A stretch of DNA of 64,000 nucleotides from Streptomyces wedmorensis (GCF_000716445.1 NZ_JNWK01000032.1:19669-83668); one strand, 5' to 3'; shown: positions 49,587 through 58,407, counted from the stretch's first letter. Made by a program: numbers and translations. Notes: generated by a model not told the origin, from the sequence alone.

Positions 49587-49610
49587 GTACTCAGATCCGT
49601 TCCTGAGTAC
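49587..49610. promoter_or_regulatory. Inverted repeat in the divergent SCO7613-like / SRPBCC intergenic region
   Basis: GTACTCA (49587-49593) and TGAGTAC (49604-49610), perfect 7-bp arms with a 10-bp spacer, 16 bp before ATG 49626. Spacing suggests an operator bound by a dimer on one DNA face. Confidence 0.55.
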
Positions 49611-49625
49611 CCCCACACTGGGGGC

Positions 49626-50117
49626 ATGGACTGGTGCCGTTACCGCTTCCGCAGCGTCTGGCGGCTGCCCGCCCCGCCCGACGCCGTCTACGCCGTCCTC
49701 GCCCGCGCCGAGGACTACCCCCGCTGGTGGCCCCAGGTCCGCGAGGTCGTCTCCCTCGACGACACCACCGGCACCGCCCGCTTCCGCTCCCTCCTCCCGT
49801 ACGACCTCGTCGTCACCGCCCGTGCCCTGCGCCGCGACCCGGCCGCCCGGGTCCTGGAGGTCGGTCTCGGCGGCGACCTGGAGGGGTGGGCGCGCTGGAC
49901 GCTCACGGCGGAGGGCGCCGGCACCCGCGCCCTGTACGAGCAGGAGGTCGAGGTCCGCGCCCGGCTCCTGCGTGCCCTCGCCGTCCCCGGACGTCCCGTC
50001 TTCCGGGCCAACCACGCCCTGATGATGCGCGGCGGACGGCGTGGACTGGCGGCCGAACTGGAGGAGGAGGCCCGGCGGGAACCGACGGCGGACGACGGCC
50101 GGCGCGGGCCGGTTTGA
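49626..50117 (+). CDS. SRPBCC (START/polyketide-cyclase fold) family protein
   Basis: A 163-residue protein with the helix-grip fold: RFRSVWRLPAPPDAVYAVLARAEDYPRWWPQVREV at the start (the typical PxxVWxLxxDxxxYPxWW pattern) and a long C-terminal helix region (FRANHALMMRGGRRGLAAEL). The family binds hydrophobic ligands or acts as polyketide cyclases; no catalytic role can be assigned. There are no biosynthetic neighbours. Confidence 0.85.
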   Translation: MDWCRYRFRSVWRLPAPPDAVYAVLARAEDYPRWWPQVREVVSLDDTTGTARFRSLLPYDLVVTARALRRDPAARVLEVGLGGDLEGWARWTLTAEGAGTRALYEQEVEVRARLLRALAVPGRPVFRANHALMMRGGRRGLAAELEEEARREPTADDGRRGPV

Positions 50118-50156
50118 ACCCAGGGCGCCAAGGCCTGTATGGTTCAACCCGTTCCC

Positions 50157-50231
50157 GGGCGATTAGCTCAGCGGGAGAGCACTTCGTTCACACCGAAGGG
50201 GTCACTGGTTCGATCCCAGTATCGCCCACCA
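50157..50231 (+). tRNA. tRNA-Val(CAC), copy 2
   Basis: Identical in sequence to the copy at 46755, including the encoded CCA (50229-50231). Confidence 0.95.
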
Positions 50232-50236
50232 CCGGG

Positions 50237-50270
50237 AGAGGCCGGTCCGTCGAAAGACGGACCGGCCTCT
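50237..50270 (+). terminator. tRNA-Val terminator with GAAA tetraloop
   Basis: Perfect 15-bp arms AGAGGCCGGTCCGTC / GACGGACCGGCCTCT closed by GAAA, six bases past the CCA. Confidence 0.9.
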
Positions 50271-50278
50271 GTCATGTG

Positions 50279-51007
50279 TCAGGCCGCCGTGCGCAGTTCC
50301 GGCCGCAGCGGCCAGGCAGGGTCCACCGTCTCCGGCGTCCCCTGCCGGGTGAACCACGCCTGCAGCCCCCGGGCCTGCGCCGCGTGCCACACCGCCTGGA
50401 GCGTGTGGAGCTCCGCCGGCGTCAACCGCTCCAGCCGGGACGAGAACCGGCGCGCCACCGCCCGTACGACGTCCAGCGCCGCCGTCGCGTCCGCCGCCGC
50501 GTCGTGCGCCCCCGACAGCTCCACCTCGTAGTGCGCGCACAGGTCCGTCAGCGTCCGGCGGCCCTTCCGGTAGCGGTCCAGGTGCTTGTCCAGGACCCGC
50601 GGGTCGAGCACGCACAGCGGGGCGCTCTCCAGGTACGTGCCGAGCGAGGACGCCCGGTGCCGCCGCAGCTCGCGGTCCAGGATCGTCAGATCGAACGGCG
50701 CGTTCATCACCACCAGCGGACGTCCCGCCGCGGTCTGTTCGGCCAGCGCGCGCGCCAGCTCCTCCATCACCGGAGCCGGCCACCGGCCGTTCCGCTGGAG
50801 GTGATCGTCCGTCAGGCCGTGCACCGCCGTGGCCTCCGCGGGCACGGGTATGCCCGGATTGACCAGCCAGCGCGTCACCCGCGGCCGCGCCCCGGCCGCG
50901 TCCTGCACGACCAGGGCGGCCGAGACGATCCGGTCCCCCTCGACGTCAACTCCTGTGGTCTCCGTGTCGAAAGCGGCCAGGGGCCCCTCGTACCAGTGCG
51001 TCGTCAT
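50279..51007 (-). CDS. DnaQ-like (DEDDh) 3'-5' exonuclease
   Basis: A 242-residue exonuclease domain protein. Exo I is AAFDTETTGVDVEGDRI (catalytic Asp and Glu), Exo II is VMNAPFDLTILDREL, and Exo III is the AHDAAADATAALDV segment with the DEDDh histidine and aspartate. It is similar to the epsilon proofreading subunit but stands alone, so repair, RNA trimming or mismatch editing are all possible. ATG 51007 (MTTHWYEGPL) directly precedes the catalytic strand; upstream in-frame starts add Pro/Arg-rich residues. Confidence 0.9.
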   Translation of the reverse strand: MTTHWYEGPLAAFDTETTGVDVEGDRIVSAALVVQDAAGARPRVTRWLVNPGIPVPAEATAVHGLTDDHLQRNGRWPAPVMEELARALAEQTAAGRPLVVMNAPFDLTILDRELRRHRASSLGTYLESAPLCVLDPRVLDKHLDRYRKGRRTLTDLCAHYEVELSGAHDAAADATAALDVVRAVARRFSSRLERLTPAELHTLQAVWHAAQARGLQAWFTRQGTPETVDPAWPLRPELRTAA

Positions 51008-51129
51008 CCCCGAACTCCTCGCACACGTGCGGCAGATGGCCAACCCCCTGCCCCGAAACGGTGATACCCGCACTGTTTGCGCCGTACGCGGACCGGTCAC
51101 AACAGAGGGGACGGGGAAGGAAAAAAGAC

Positions 51130-51696
51130 ATGGCGCTCGCCCAGCCCGAGTCGGGAGGGCTGCCGCCCCAGCGGCTGGCACCGACGCGCGGCTCACTCGC
51201 CACCACCGCATGCATGGAGACCCTCCAGGTGGGATACCTGCACGCCGTCGCCGCCGCGGCCGGCTGCTCGCTGTCCCAGCCCTTTCCGGACAACGGCATC
51301 GACTGGCACGTGAGCCACGGTTCTCCCGGACACACCGTCGACGACGAAGTCACCATCAAGGTGCAGCTCAAGTGCACCTACCAGACACCTCCCCGCCCGC
51401 CGGGGAGCGCGTTCTCCTTCACCCTCGACAACGACCACCTGGTGAAGCTCGCCCGGACCCCCGTGTCCGTGCACAAGATCCTGGTCGTGATGCTCGTCCC
51501 GAGGTCGCAGGAGGACTGGCTGAGGGCGAGTCACGACCGGCTCGACCTGCGGCACTGCTGCTACTGGACCAACCTGGCCGGACACCCGGTCACGGGACGG
51601 CGCCGGACCACCGTGCGCATCCCGACGGCGCGGATCTTCGACGACCGGGCGCTCTGCGAGATCATGACCCGGGTCGGCGTGGGAGGGAGACCTTGA
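51130..51696 (+). CDS. DUF4365 domain protein (possible nuclease-fold)
   Basis: A 188-residue protein. After ~20 disordered residues a DUF4365-like region shows GIDWHVSHG, the VTIKVQLKCT strand and a C-terminal HCCYWTNLAG segment. The DxH...(I/V)xVQLKxT pattern recalls the D...(E/Q)xK core of PD-(D/E)XK nucleases, in which DUF4365 has been placed, though the acidic residue before K is here Gln. The start is supported by GAAGGA upstream of ATG 51130. Its stop and the next gene's ATG share one base (TGATG), indicating tight coupling. Confidence 0.75.
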   Translation: MALAQPESGGLPPQRLAPTRGSLATTACMETLQVGYLHAVAAAAGCSLSQPFPDNGIDWHVSHGSPGHTVDDEVTIKVQLKCTYQTPPRPPGSAFSFTLDNDHLVKLARTPVSVHKILVVMLVPRSQEDWLRASHDRLDLRHCCYWTNLAGHPVTGRRRTTVRIPTARIFDDRALCEIMTRVGVGGRP

Positions 51697-53015
51697 TGCA
51701 CCGGCCTATCGACGAACCGGGGTTCGGGGAGGACGGGGACGGGCGCGGCCCCGTCCCCGTTCCTCCGCCCTACCGCCCCCACCCGGCGCCCGGCGAGCCA
51801 CCCGGCGCCTGGACCGGCATGCCCGGCCCGCCCGCCGGACCCTGGGCCGACGTCCACGGCGCACCCGACCCCGGCCGGGTCGACCCGCGCGTCCTCGGCG
51901 CCCTGCTCGCCCGCCACGGCTGGCGACGGCGCGGCGGGGCCGCCGGCCGGTACAGCCGCTGGACCCCGCCCGGCAGCGCGACCCACGGCGGCACGAGCCT
52001 CCTCGTCCCGGAGAGCCGTGCCTTCCCCGACTGCGAGGACCTGCTCGGCGAGGCCCTCACGGCCCTCGCCCGCAGCGCCACCCCCTCGGCCCGCGAGGTC
52101 CTCACCGGCCTCTCCGTACCCAGCGACGAGATCCGCTGGTGGCGCGACGTGCCCCCGGGCCCGGCCGGAACCGCTCCCTGGCCCGTGCAGGAACAGCTCA
52201 GGTCCGCCGCCCGCCAGCTCCTCATCGCCGGCGCCCTCGCCGTGCGCGGAAGGGCCGGCTACTACGGCGCCCGGCACCGGCGCGCCGCCCAGGCGTCCCT
52301 GGAGACCGTCGCCGTCGGCGCGGCACCCGGCGGGCGCGGCCTCACCGCCTTCCTGCCGGTCGAACCGGGCCGCCCGATCGCCGTCCGGCTCTACCACGCG
52401 CTCCACGCGGCCCGCGAGGCCACGGACTACCAGCGGGCGACCGGCGGGATGGAGGCCTTCGACGCGGCCGTCGCGGCCGGGGTGAGCCGCGAGCTCACCG
52501 AGGCGCTCGTCGCCCTCGTCCGCGGTACCGAGGGAGCCCGGGTCGCCCTGGCGTGGGCGCCGGCCGCCGGGGCGCCCGAGGGGTGCGCGGCCCGGCCGGA
52601 ACCCGTCGAGTTCTCGCCCGGCGACCTGCCCGCCCTGCGCGAGGCGAGCGCCCGCTACCTGACCGACGAACCGTCCGTCCCCGTCCGCATCACCGGCGCC
52701 GTCGTCCGCATGCGCCGCTCAGGGCCGCGCGGCGAGGGCACCGTACGCCTCCGGGTGCTGGCCGGCGCGGAGGTCCCGCACGTCCGCGTCGCCCTCGACG
52801 AGGAGGCGTACCGGACCGCAGGCCACGCCCACCTCGTCGGCCTGCCCATCCGGGTCGTCGGACGCCTGGAGAGCCGCGGTGGCTTCCGCCGCCTCACCGA
52901 CGCCTCCGGGGTCGTCCCGGTCCAGGTCGACGAGACGGAACGCGACCGGCTGATGAAGTCCCTCCACGAGAACCTGGACTTCTTCGAGGAGGCGTGCGGG
53001 CCGGACGAGGCGTAG
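51696..53015 (+). CDS. Unrecognised protein coupled to the DUF4365 gene
   Basis: A 439-residue protein not assigned to a family. The first ~55 residues are Pro/Gly-rich. Residues ~60-330 are mixed alpha/beta (VPESRAFPDCEDLLGEALTALA; RPIAVRLYHALHAAREATDYQRA). The last ~110 residues have the strand pattern of an OB-fold or similar small barrel (VRITGAVVRMRR, GTVRLRVLAGAE, LPIRVVGRLESRGGFRRL). ATG 51696 overlaps the DUF4365 stop by one base, so the two products probably work together. No catalytic motif is seen. It reads in the same direction as thrS, 128 bp downstream. Confidence 0.65.
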   Translation: MHRPIDEPGFGEDGDGRGPVPVPPPYRPHPAPGEPPGAWTGMPGPPAGPWADVHGAPDPGRVDPRVLGALLARHGWRRRGGAAGRYSRWTPPGSATHGGTSLLVPESRAFPDCEDLLGEALTALARSATPSAREVLTGLSVPSDEIRWWRDVPPGPAGTAPWPVQEQLRSAARQLLIAGALAVRGRAGYYGARHRRAAQASLETVAVGAAPGGRGLTAFLPVEPGRPIAVRLYHALHAAREATDYQRATGGMEAFDAAVAAGVSRELTEALVALVRGTEGARVALAWAPAAGAPEGCAARPEPVEFSPGDLPALREASARYLTDEPSVPVRITGAVVRMRRSGPRGEGTVRLRVLAGAEVPHVRVALDEEAYRTAGHAHLVGLPIRVVGRLESRGGFRRLTDASGVVPVQVDETERDRLMKSLHENLDFFEEACGPDEA

Positions 53016-53058
53016 GGGAAACCGTTTCGCGGAGGGTGCGGACGGCTCGGTAACATCA

Positions 53059-53122
53059 GCGGTGCGCGGCACCTCGTCTCTGTTGCGCACCGCCGGCGCC
53101 GGCACCTCGTGTCTGCCTGCGC
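53059..53122 (+). promoter_or_regulatory. thrS leader with inverted and direct repeats
   Basis: GCGGTGCGC (53059-53067) pairs with GCGCACCGC (53085-53093). In addition GGCACCTCGTCTCTGTTGCGC (53068-53088) recurs imperfectly at 53101-53122. A TAACAT hexamer at 53051-53056 may be the -10. No T-box core was recognised. Confidence 0.45.
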
Positions 53123-53143
53123 CCCAAAGGAAGAAGAACACCA

Positions 53144-55120
53144 GTGTCTGAAGTCCGTGTGACCGTCCAGTCCGCCTCGGAGGCAGAGGAGAGGGCGGTG
53201 AGCGCGGGCACCACCGCCGGTGCCCTCTTCGCCGACGACCGCACCGTCATCGCCGCCCGCGTGGGCGGCGAGCTGAAGGACCTGTCGTACGAGCTCGCCG
53301 ACGGCGACGTCGTCGAGGGCGTCGAGATCTCCTCCCCGGACGGTCTCGACATCCTGCGCCACTCGACCGCGCACGTCATGGCCCAGGCCGTGCAGGAGCT
53401 CTTCCCCGAGGCCAAGCTGGGCATCGGCCCGCCGGTCCGGGACGGCTTCTACTACGACTTCGACGTCGAGAAGCCCTTCACTCCCGAGGACCTCAAGGTC
53501 ATCGAGAAGAAGATGCAGGAGATCCAGAAGCGCGGCCAGCGCTTCGCCCGCCGCGTGGTGACCGACGAGGCCGCCCGCGAGGAGCTCGCGGACGAGCCGT
53601 ACAAGCTGGAGCTCATCGGCATCAAGGGCTCCGCGTCGACCGACGACGGTGCGAACGTCGAGGTGGGCGGCGGCGAGCTGACCATCTACGACAACCTCGA
53701 CGCCAAGACCGGCGAGCTGTGCTGGAAGGACCTCTGCCGCGGTCCCCACCTGCCCACCACCCGGAACATCCCGGCGTTCAAGCTGATGCGCAACGCGGCC
53801 GCCTACTGGCGCGGCAGCGAGAAGAACCCCATGCTCCAGCGCATCTACGGCACCGCCTGGCCGTCGAAGGACGAGCTGAAGGCGCACCTCGACTTCCTGG
53901 CCGAGGCCGAGAAGCGCGACCACCGCAAGCTCGGCAACGAGCTCGACCTCTTCTCCATCCCGGACGAGATCGGCTCCGGCCTCGCGGTCTTCCACCCCAA
54001 GGGCGGCATCATCCGCCGGGTCATGGAGGACTACTCGCGCAAGCGGCACGAGGAGGAGGGCTACGAGTTCGTCTACTCGCCGCACGCCACCAAGGGCGCC
54101 CTCTTCGAGAAGAGCGGCCACCTGGACTGGTACGCGGAGGGCATGTACCCCCCCATGCAGCTCGACGGTGGTACCGACTACTACCTCAAGCCCATGAACT
54201 GCCCGATGCACAACCTGATCTTCGACGCCCGCGGGCGCTCCTACCGTGAGCTGCCCCTGAGGTTCTTCGAGTTCGGCACCGTGTACCGGTACGAGAAGTC
54301 CGGCGTGGTCCACGGCCTGACCCGGGCCCGCGGCTTCACCCAGGACGACGCGCACATCTACTGCACCCGCGAGCAGATGGCGGAGGAGCTGGACAAGACC
54401 CTCACCTTCGTCCTCAACCTGCTCCGCGACTACGGTCTGACCGACTTCTACCTGGAGTTGTCGACCAAGGACCCGGAGAAGTTCGTCGGCTCGGACGAGG
54501 TCTGGGAGGAGGCCACCGCCGTCCTCCAGCAGGTCGCCGAGAAGCAGGGCCTCCCGCTGACCCCCGACCCGGGCGGCGCCGCGTTCTACGGCCCGAAGAT
54601 CTCCGTGCAGGCCCGCGACGCCATCGGCCGCACCTGGCAGATGTCGACCGTCCAGCTCGACTTCAACCTGCCGGAGCGCTTCAACCTGGAGTACACCGCG
54701 CCGGACGGCACCAAGCAGCGCCCGGTCATGATCCACCGTGCGCTCTTCGGCTCCATCGAGCGCTTCTTCGCGGTGCTCCTGGAGCACTACGCGGGCGCGA
54801 TGCCGCCGTGGCTGGCCCCGGTGCAGGCCGTCGGCATCCCGATCGGCGACTCGCACGTCGACTACCTCCTGGACTTCGCCGCCGAGGCGAAGAAGCGGGG
54901 CCTGCGGGTCGAGGTCGACGCCTCGTCGGACCGGATGCAGAAGAAGATCCGCAACCAGCAGCGCCAGAAGGTGCCGTTCATGATCATCGTCGGCGACGAC
55001 GACATGGCGGCCGGCACCGTCTCCTTCCGCTACCGCGACGGTTCGCAGGAGAACGGCATTCCGCGTGACGAGGCGATCGCCAAGCTCGTCGACGTGGTGG
55101 AGCGTCGCGTCCAGGTGTGA
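53144..55120 (+). CDS. thrS: Threonyl-tRNA synthetase
   Basis: A 658-residue class II aminoacyl-tRNA synthetase. The N-terminal TGS domain occupies ~1-62 and the editing domain ~65-230 ([16 protein letters not shown] with the HxxxH motif, then [17 protein letters not shown]). The catalytic core follows with motif 2 ([25 protein letters not shown]) and motif 3 ([14 protein letters not shown]), and the C-terminal anticodon domain is ~545-658. Zinc ligands are in NCPMH and the later histidines. GTG 53144 is preceded by AAAGGAAG. Its length is normal for actinobacteria. Confidence 0.97.
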   Translation: MSEVRVTVQSASEAEERAVSAGTTAGALFADDRTVIAARVGGELKDLSYELADGDVVEGVEISSPDGLDILRHSTAHVMAQAVQELFPEAKLGIGPPVRDGFYYDFDVEKPFTPEDLKVIEKKMQEIQKRGQRFARRVVTDEAAREELADEPYKLELIGIKGSASTDDGANVEVGGGELTIYDNLDAKTGELCWKDLCRGPHLPTTRNIPAFKLMRNAAAYWRGSEKNPMLQRIYGTAWPSKDELKAHLDFLAEAEKRDHRKLGNELDLFSIPDEIGSGLAVFHPKGGIIRRVMEDYSRKRHEEEGYEFVYSPHATKGALFEKSGHLDWYAEGMYPPMQLDGGTDYYLKPMNCPMHNLIFDARGRSYRELPLRFFEFGTVYRYEKSGVVHGLTRARGFTQDDAHIYCTREQMAEELDKTLTFVLNLLRDYGLTDFYLELSTKDPEKFVGSDEVWEEATAVLQQVAEKQGLPLTPDPGGAAFYGPKISVQARDAIGRTWQMSTVQLDFNLPERFNLEYTAPDGTKQRPVMIHRALFGSIERFFAVLLEHYAGAMPPWLAPVQAVGIPIGDSHVDYLLDFAAEAKKRGLRVEVDASSDRMQKKIRNQQRQKVPFMIIVGDDDMAAGTVSFRYRDGSQENGIPRDEAIAKLVDVVERRVQV

Positions 55121-55186
55121 CGCGTTCCCCGCGTGAGCGGGGACGGCCCGACGGGCCGGCGCTTGCGCCTCCCGCCCGTGCGGGGA

Positions 55187-55885
55187 TCAGGCCCCCGGGG
55201 AACCCCCCGGGGGCCTTTCCCCGCCCTCCTCCTCGTCCTCCCGGGTGAACACCTGGATCAACCAGGACGAGAACGAACCCGTCACCGCGCCCAGGAGCGC
55301 GAGACCGCAGGCCATCATGCCCACCGCGACCAGCCGGCCCATCGGGGTCACCGGCGTCACGTCCCCGTACCCCACCGTCGCGAGCGTCGCGCAGGTCCAC
55401 CAGACCGAGTCCCCGAAGGTGAGGATCGAGGCGCCGGGGGCGTCCCGTTCGAACCGGTAGACGGTGAGCGCCCCCGCGAAGCCCAGCAGGGACGCGCTGA
55501 GGCCGGCGTAGACCATCACCCGCCCGTACAGGCTGAAACGGGGTGCGTTGCGGCGCCCCTGGAGCCGGTAGTACAGGTTCGCCATGCGCACCGGCCGCAG
55601 GAGCGGCAGGACCAGGACCACCGTGTCGAGGAGGTGGGTCCGGACGAAGCGCAGTGCGCCCTGGCCGCTGAGCCGGAGCCGTACCGCGTAGTCCACGCCG
55701 AAGACGGCCCAGGCGGCCAGGATGAGGGCGAGGCAGAGGTCGAGCCATCCCTCCGGAAGGTGGGAGTCGGCGAGGACGCGGACCGCGTAGCCCGCCAGGT
55801 AGACGAGGGAGGCCACGGCGAGCGGGACCGCCATGCGGCGCTCCCAGCGCTCCTGCAGCGGTGGTTTCGGTGGCCTGGCGCTCAT
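55187..55885 (-). CDS. Two-pore-type potassium channel / ion transporter
   Basis: A 232-residue membrane protein with about six hydrophobic segments and a pore loop carrying the K+ selectivity filter TVGYGD in WWTCATLATVGYGDVTPVT, followed by the inner helix (VAVGMMACGLALLGAVTGSF). The fourth segment region lacks a strong series of voltage-sensing arginines, although RTHLLDTVVLVLPLLRPVRMANLY is S4-like. The acidic, Gly/Pro-rich C-terminus overlaps the thrS terminator hairpin. It probably sets membrane potential or K+ flux. Confidence 0.88.
   Translation of the reverse strand: MSARPPKPPLQERWERRMAVPLAVASLVYLAGYAVRVLADSHLPEGWLDLCLALILAAWAVFGVDYAVRLRLSGQGALRFVRTHLLDTVVLVLPLLRPVRMANLYYRLQGRRNAPRFSLYGRVMVYAGLSASLLGFAGALTVYRFERDAPGASILTFGDSVWWTCATLATVGYGDVTPVTPMGRLVAVGMMACGLALLGAVTGSFSSWLIQVFTREDEEEGGERPPGGSPGA
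55189..55216 (+). terminator. thrS terminator overlapping the 3' end of the K+ channel gene
   Basis: AGGCCCCCGGGG / CCCCGGGGGCCT with loop AACC, followed by TTT. The hairpin encodes the last codons of the convergent channel gene. Confidence 0.75.
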
Positions 55886-55962
55886 CCGATCAGCATGGCG
55901 GCTGCACGGATCTTCTGCCCCGGCGACACGTTCCGAACGGGCGACGCAATATGCTGCACAGC

Positions 55963-56514
55963 ATGACGACTGAGCCGGAGCAGCAGCTCGGAGTGGGGAC
56001 GCGGGACGCGTTCCAGCGCCTGTGGACGCCTCACCGGATGGCGTACATCCAGGGCGAGAACAAGCCGACCGGGCCGGGCGCCGACGACGGCTGTCCGTTC
56101 TGCTCGATCCCGTCGAAGTCCGACGAGGACGGACTGGTCGTCGCCCGAGGCCAGGCCGTCTACGCCGTGCTCAACCTCTACCCGTACAACGGTGGCCACC
56201 TGATGGTCGTCCCGTACCGGCACGTCGCCGACTACACCGACCTCGACGAGGCGGAGACCGTAGAGCTGGCCGCCTTCACGAAGCGCGCGATGGTCGCGCT
56301 GCGGGCGGCGTCCGGCGCGCACGGCTTCAACATCGGCATGAACCAGGGCGCCGTCGCGGGCGCCGGCATCGCCGCCCATCTGCACCAGCACGTGGTGCCG
56401 CGCTGGGGCGGCGACACCAACTTCATGCCGGTCGTCGGCCACACCAAGGTGCTGCCGCAGCTGCTCGCCGACACCCGGAAGATGCTGGCCGACGCCTGGC
56501 CGGCCACCATCTGA
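55963..56514 (+). CDS. HIT-domain nucleotide hydrolase/phosphorylase
   Basis: A 183-residue histidine-triad protein. The zinc/nucleotide loop is GCPFCSIPSKSD, the core NLYPYNGGHLMVVPYRHVADYTDL, and the triad AHLHQHVVPRWGGDTNFMPV. The length and the thrS-pgsA context match the mycobacterial Rv2613c-type Ap4A phosphorylase, so it probably splits diadenosine polyphosphates made by aminoacyl-tRNA synthetases. ATG 55963 lies about 7 nt after TATGCT and would be leaderless; ATG 55951, four codons upstream, is the common alternative annotation. Confidence 0.88.
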   Translation: MTTEPEQQLGVGTRDAFQRLWTPHRMAYIQGENKPTGPGADDGCPFCSIPSKSDEDGLVVARGQAVYAVLNLYPYNGGHLMVVPYRHVADYTDLDEAETVELAAFTKRAMVALRAASGAHGFNIGMNQGAVAGAGIAAHLHQHVVPRWGGDTNFMPVVGHTKVLPQLLADTRKMLADAWPATI

Positions 56515-56543
56515 TCCGTGGGCTCCTCCGCGGCAGGCCCGGG

Positions 56544-58199
56544 TCAGGCGTCGTAGACGTCGGCCTTCTTCGGGCCCGGCTCCTGGATGCCGCCGCTGAG
56601 GACCAGCGCCCGGTTGGTGAAGCGCTCCGTGTCGACGTTGTGCTCGTCGAGCACCTTGATGGTCGCGGCGTGGACGGCACGGAGCACCGGCGTCGCCATG
56701 CGGATGGCGTCGTCGGCCATGAACCGGTTCTTCCAGAGCGGCCCGGCCCAGACGTGCCGCAGACCGAACGGCTCGGGCAGGGTCATCTTCCCGCCGAGGT
56801 AGTCCAGGACCGGCGGGTACCAGGAGAGCGGGGCGCGCACCGCGAGCCGGACGATGTCGTTGGTCCCGAGCAGCGGCTGCTGGATCTCCTTCGTCTCCCA
56901 GAAGCGGACCGTCTTGGAGACCTCCGTGGTCTTCGCCTTCGGCTTCGTGGTGAAGAGGCCGTGGACGGGACCGAGCGCGTGGCCGGTGACCTCGATGCGG
57001 AGGGTGTCGTGCAGCGAGGTGACGGTGACCATCATGGTGAGGACGAGGTTCCCGCCCCAGAGCGTGAACTGCACGCCGAGGTAGTGCCGGTCGCCCGCGT
57101 CGAACTGCTGGTCGTTGCAGATGCGCTGTATCTCGTGCGGCTTGACCTGGAAGTGGACGATGTTGTCGCCCTCGGGCCGGGCGACCTCGTCGGCGCCCTC
57201 GCCGACCGGGGAGACGATCCAGTGCTTGACGGTCGGCTTCGGGAAGCCGGTCTTCAGCGCTCCCCGCTCCAGGAGCGCCAGCTCGTCGTGGATCCGGCGC
57301 ACGACGTCCCACGCGCGGAAGGCGTGGAGCTCCCGGCCGGGCTGGGGGACCAGCCCCTCGGCGAGCGCCCAGCTGCCCCAGCGGGTGCCCAGGCCGAGGA
57401 TGCCCTTGGTGCCGGCGTAGAACACGATGTTGGACTGCTGCTCGGCGGAGAGCTTCTCCAGGTTGACCCGGAGCGCCTCGGCCGACTTCTCGCCCGGGTC
57501 CTGGGGGACGGACTTGGGGACGTGCGGGCCGATGCCGCCGCCGCCGAGCAGGCCGGCCCAGCGCTCGCGCAGGTCGACGGCCGCTTTCAGGCAGATGCGG
57601 CTCGCGAGGTACCAGCCGACGACCGGGGCGACGATCATCGCGCGCAGGTAGTTCGGCAGGATCCCGTCGAAGGGCAGCTTGAGCAGGACGAGCACGGCGA
57701 AGAGGCCGGCGGCCCACAGGAGGGCGGTGCCGAGGGCGCTGTTGCGCTTGTTGTCGGAGCCGGCGACGAGGCGGCGGAGCTGGATGACGCCGAGCCAGAG
57801 CAGCAGGCCGGGCAGGAAGAGGACCCCGCAGAAGAAGGTGACCAGGGTCAGCTTGATGTCGCGCTGCCTGCGGAGGTGGGTCGCGGCCAGGCAGTGCTCG
57901 ACGACCGGCTGCGGCTCGGCGCCGAAGGACTGGATGAGGGCCTTGCGGGCGCCGCCGAGCATGCGGACCTGGACAGCGCGGGAGAACGCCTCGCCGAGGT
58001 CGGGGCTGAAGAGCCCCCACTTCCCTTCCTTGACCGTGGTCTTGTAGAGGTCGTTGTCGGCCTGCTTGATGGTGTCCAGGGGACTGTCCCGGTACGCGGC
58101 GGAGGCGAGCGCGTTCGTCGCCGCCGTACCACCGCCGGAGCCCTGGAGGGGAATCTGTGCCCCGGGTCCGAATCCGTCGATCGCCACTGCCGCCCCCAT
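56544..58199 (-). CDS. Unrecognised membrane protein
   Basis: A 551-residue protein with an N-terminal soluble part (~1-115), two to four TM helices near residues 120-215 (LVTFFCGVLFLPGLLLWLGVIQL, LLWAAGLFAVLVLLKLPF, MIVAPVVGWYLAS) and a long soluble C-terminal region rich in beta strands (VQFTLWGGNLVLTMMVTVTSL). No family recognised. ATG 58199 is preferred; the frame stays open to ATG 58355, but that start touches the terminator of the upstream EF-G-like gene. It is separated from the EF-G-like gene by that terminator and so has its own promoter. Confidence 0.65.
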   Translation of the reverse strand: MGAAVAIDGFGPGAQIPLQGSGGGTAATNALASAAYRDSPLDTIKQADNDLYKTTVKEGKWGLFSPDLGEAFSRAVQVRMLGGARKALIQSFGAEPQPVVEHCLAATHLRRQRDIKLTLVTFFCGVLFLPGLLLWLGVIQLRRLVAGSDNKRNSALGTALLWAAGLFAVLVLLKLPFDGILPNYLRAMIVAPVVGWYLASRICLKAAVDLRERWAGLLGGGGIGPHVPKSVPQDPGEKSAEALRVNLEKLSAEQQSNIVFYAGTKGILGLGTRWGSWALAEGLVPQPGRELHAFRAWDVVRRIHDELALLERGALKTGFPKPTVKHWIVSPVGEGADEVARPEGDNIVHFQVKPHEIQRICNDQQFDAGDRHYLGVQFTLWGGNLVLTMMVTVTSLHDTLRIEVTGHALGPVHGLFTTKPKAKTTEVSKTVRFWETKEIQQPLLGTNDIVRLAVRAPLSWYPPVLDYLGGKMTLPEPFGLRHVWAGPLWKNRFMADDAIRMATPVLRAVHAATIKVLDEHNVDTERFTNRALVLSGGIQEPGPKKADVYDA

Positions 58200-58356
58200 C
58201 GCGCGCGAGTACTTGTGCGGGCTGTTCCCAACTGCCGCGCCCCGCACACCTTCTGAGCTGGGCACCACAGCGTAACCGGGTACCGGCGGATGCGTCACGG
58301 CCTGTGGATGTCGACGGCCGAAACCGTCCTCGTCGTCGTAACCGAGGCGGTCCATG

Positions 58357-58386
58357 ACGTCCGCCCGGCACGCGCCGGGCGGACGT
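58357..58386 (-). terminator. Terminator of the EF-G-like gene
   Basis: Perfect 13-bp arms ACGTCCGCCCGGC / GCCGGGCGGACGT with a 4-nt loop ACGC, about 20 bp past the stop of the minus-strand EF-G-like gene. Confidence 0.85.
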
Positions 58387-58407
58387 GCGGCGCTGTCGCC
58401 GCGTCGA

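Noticed and set aside
47038..50022. Open frame of nearly 1000 codons on the plus strand opposite the large membrane protein
   Set aside because: The translation is an Arg/Gly/Gln-rich shadow and runs through the start of the SRPBCC gene. The minus strand gives regular TM helices.
53016..53143. T-box element in the thrS leader
   Set aside because: No T-box consensus (AGGGTGGNACCGCG) is present, and the leader is too short for a canonical T-box.
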